Of a stretch of DNA of 41,298 nt, positions 40,988 to 41,298 are shown one piece after another. The stretch's first letter is position 1. The number at the start of each line of letters is the position of its first letter. The notes beneath the pieces were generated by a model, which saw only the letters and a program-made list of their open reading frames with translations, searched no databases and was not told the origin of the DNA. This stretch comes from Anthropogastromicrobium sp052273485 (GTDB taxonomy: Bacteria > Bacillota > Clostridia > Lachnospirales > Lachnospiraceae), in assembly GCA_052273485.1 (NCBI GenBank), contig DAVZID010000025.1, positions 1 to 41,298 of the forward strand, given 5' to 3'. The position numbers were made by a program, and so were the translations under genes.

Positions 40988-41040
40988 ATTATAATACGTA
41001 ATGTAACGTATGTCAATATAAAATATACGTAATATTACAT
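40988..41040 (-). promoter_or_regulatory. hicAB promoter with palindromic operators
   Basis: On the minus strand TTGACA (41011-41016), exactly 17 bp, TATAAT (40988-40993): both boxes match consensus fully. The spacer 40995-41010 is a near-perfect palindrome, TACGTAATGTAACGTA. A second copy of the pattern, TACGTAATATTACAT, lies at 41026-41040, just upstream of the -35. Their starts are 31 bp apart, about three helical turns. They are the probable binding sites of HicB. Confidence 0.85.
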
Positions 41041-41068
41041 AAAACAATAAAGAAATGTATTTATACGC

Positions 41069-41099
41069 AAAAAAAGCCTTGGAACAAAATTCCAAAGCC
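41069..41099 (-). terminator. intrinsic terminator, minus strand, of a gene beyond the window
   Basis: On the minus strand GGCTTTGGAA pairs with TTCCAAGGCT (10 bp with two G-U pairs) around TTTTG, followed by a run of seven T. It ends a leftward transcript entering from the right and isolates hicAB. The remaining 200 bases to the window end are A/T-rich with no gene I can support. Confidence 0.85.
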
Positions 41100-41298
41100 T
41101 TTCTGCAACCGCCCAGCAGTCATTAGCTAATTGTGTTATATTGTATTATATGAAGAAGAAATGTCAAGTATTCTATGATATTCATAATTCGCTACTTTAC
41201 AAATAATGTATTAAGTGTTATATATAAATAAAGCGCAACAGTCAATATTGGTTTAGGTGTCAAAAGTACCATCTACCATAATCCTCACAAATGTTGTA

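Noticed and set aside
1..41298. CRISPR arrays, rRNA and tRNA genes
   Set aside because: No regularly spaced identical repeats and no cloverleaf or rRNA sequence were seen; the only tandem repeat is the coding EASSE tract. A tRNAscan or Infernal run would be more sensitive.
38612..41298. Calling the whole right end a prophage
   Set aside because: Only the recombinase, hicAB and an IS-like hairpin are visible; no phage structural, replication or lysis genes are in the window.

Overview
The window looks like chromosomal DNA of an anaerobic, spore-forming Firmicute, most probably a Lachnospiraceae gut clostridium. The basis is protein content, not a database match: sigma-A promoters and AGGAGG ribosome sites, class III fructose-1,6-bisphosphatase, type III pantothenate kinase, LplB/YtcP-type sugar ABC permeases, a glycyl radical enzyme pair, an alpha/beta-type small acid-soluble spore protein, the spore-coat protein CotJC, and lipoproteins with long Glu/Ser/Ala/Thr linkers.

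Layout. 0-13 kb is mostly nucleoside uptake and salvage: uridine phosphorylase (udp), uridine kinase (udk), a BMP-type nucleoside-binding lipoprotein, then, after two inserted modules, the nucleoside ABC ATPase and two permeases, and cytidine deaminase. The inserted modules are a polar amino acid ABC transporter (3.5-6.1 kb), whose binding protein appears to be a natural circular permutation, and the YjjI/YjjW glycyl radical enzyme and activase (6.4-8.8 kb). deoC lies further on at 29.4 kb. In E. coli yjjIW also sits beside the deo operon, so the context links YjjI to (deoxy)nucleoside breakdown. 13-19 kb holds a helical protein of unknown function, Fbp (gluconeogenesis) and a eukaryote-like glycogen branching enzyme with a basic tail carrying AT-hook-like motifs. 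19.4-24.4 kb is a divergent AraC regulator and a three-gene oligosaccharide ABC importer. 24.5-28.9 kb (minus strand) has coaX, an unexplained 300-bp structured stretch, an M42 aminopeptidase, and an AprA/fumarate-reductase-like flavoprotein with its ferredoxin. 29-36.7 kb has a spore protein gene with a sigma-G-like promoter, deoC, a MacB-like ABC exporter and a complete ECF vitamin-type transporter (S, A-A, T).

36.7-41.3 kb is the accessory part: a 148-bp palindrome-rich MITE-like element beside a transposase fragment, a nitroreductase, a small conserved protein, and then the most striking locus. The 3' two thirds of the spore-coat gene cotJC is intact in frame but cut off at its Glu-Leu-Ala-His metal-ligand motif. 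Ten bases beyond the break lies the stop codon of a 533-residue large serine recombinase, which is followed by an IS200/IS605-like hairpin and a hicAB toxin-antitoxin pair. This is the layout expected for an integrative element inserted in a sporulation gene, as in the skin element of sigK. The other end of the element and the 5' part of cotJC are not in the window.

The genes combine into three themes: nucleosides to ribose/deoxyribose phosphates and pyrimidines; gluconeogenesis to glycogen; and sporulation with a mobile element embedded in it. All assignments come from reading motifs by eye; no searches were run.
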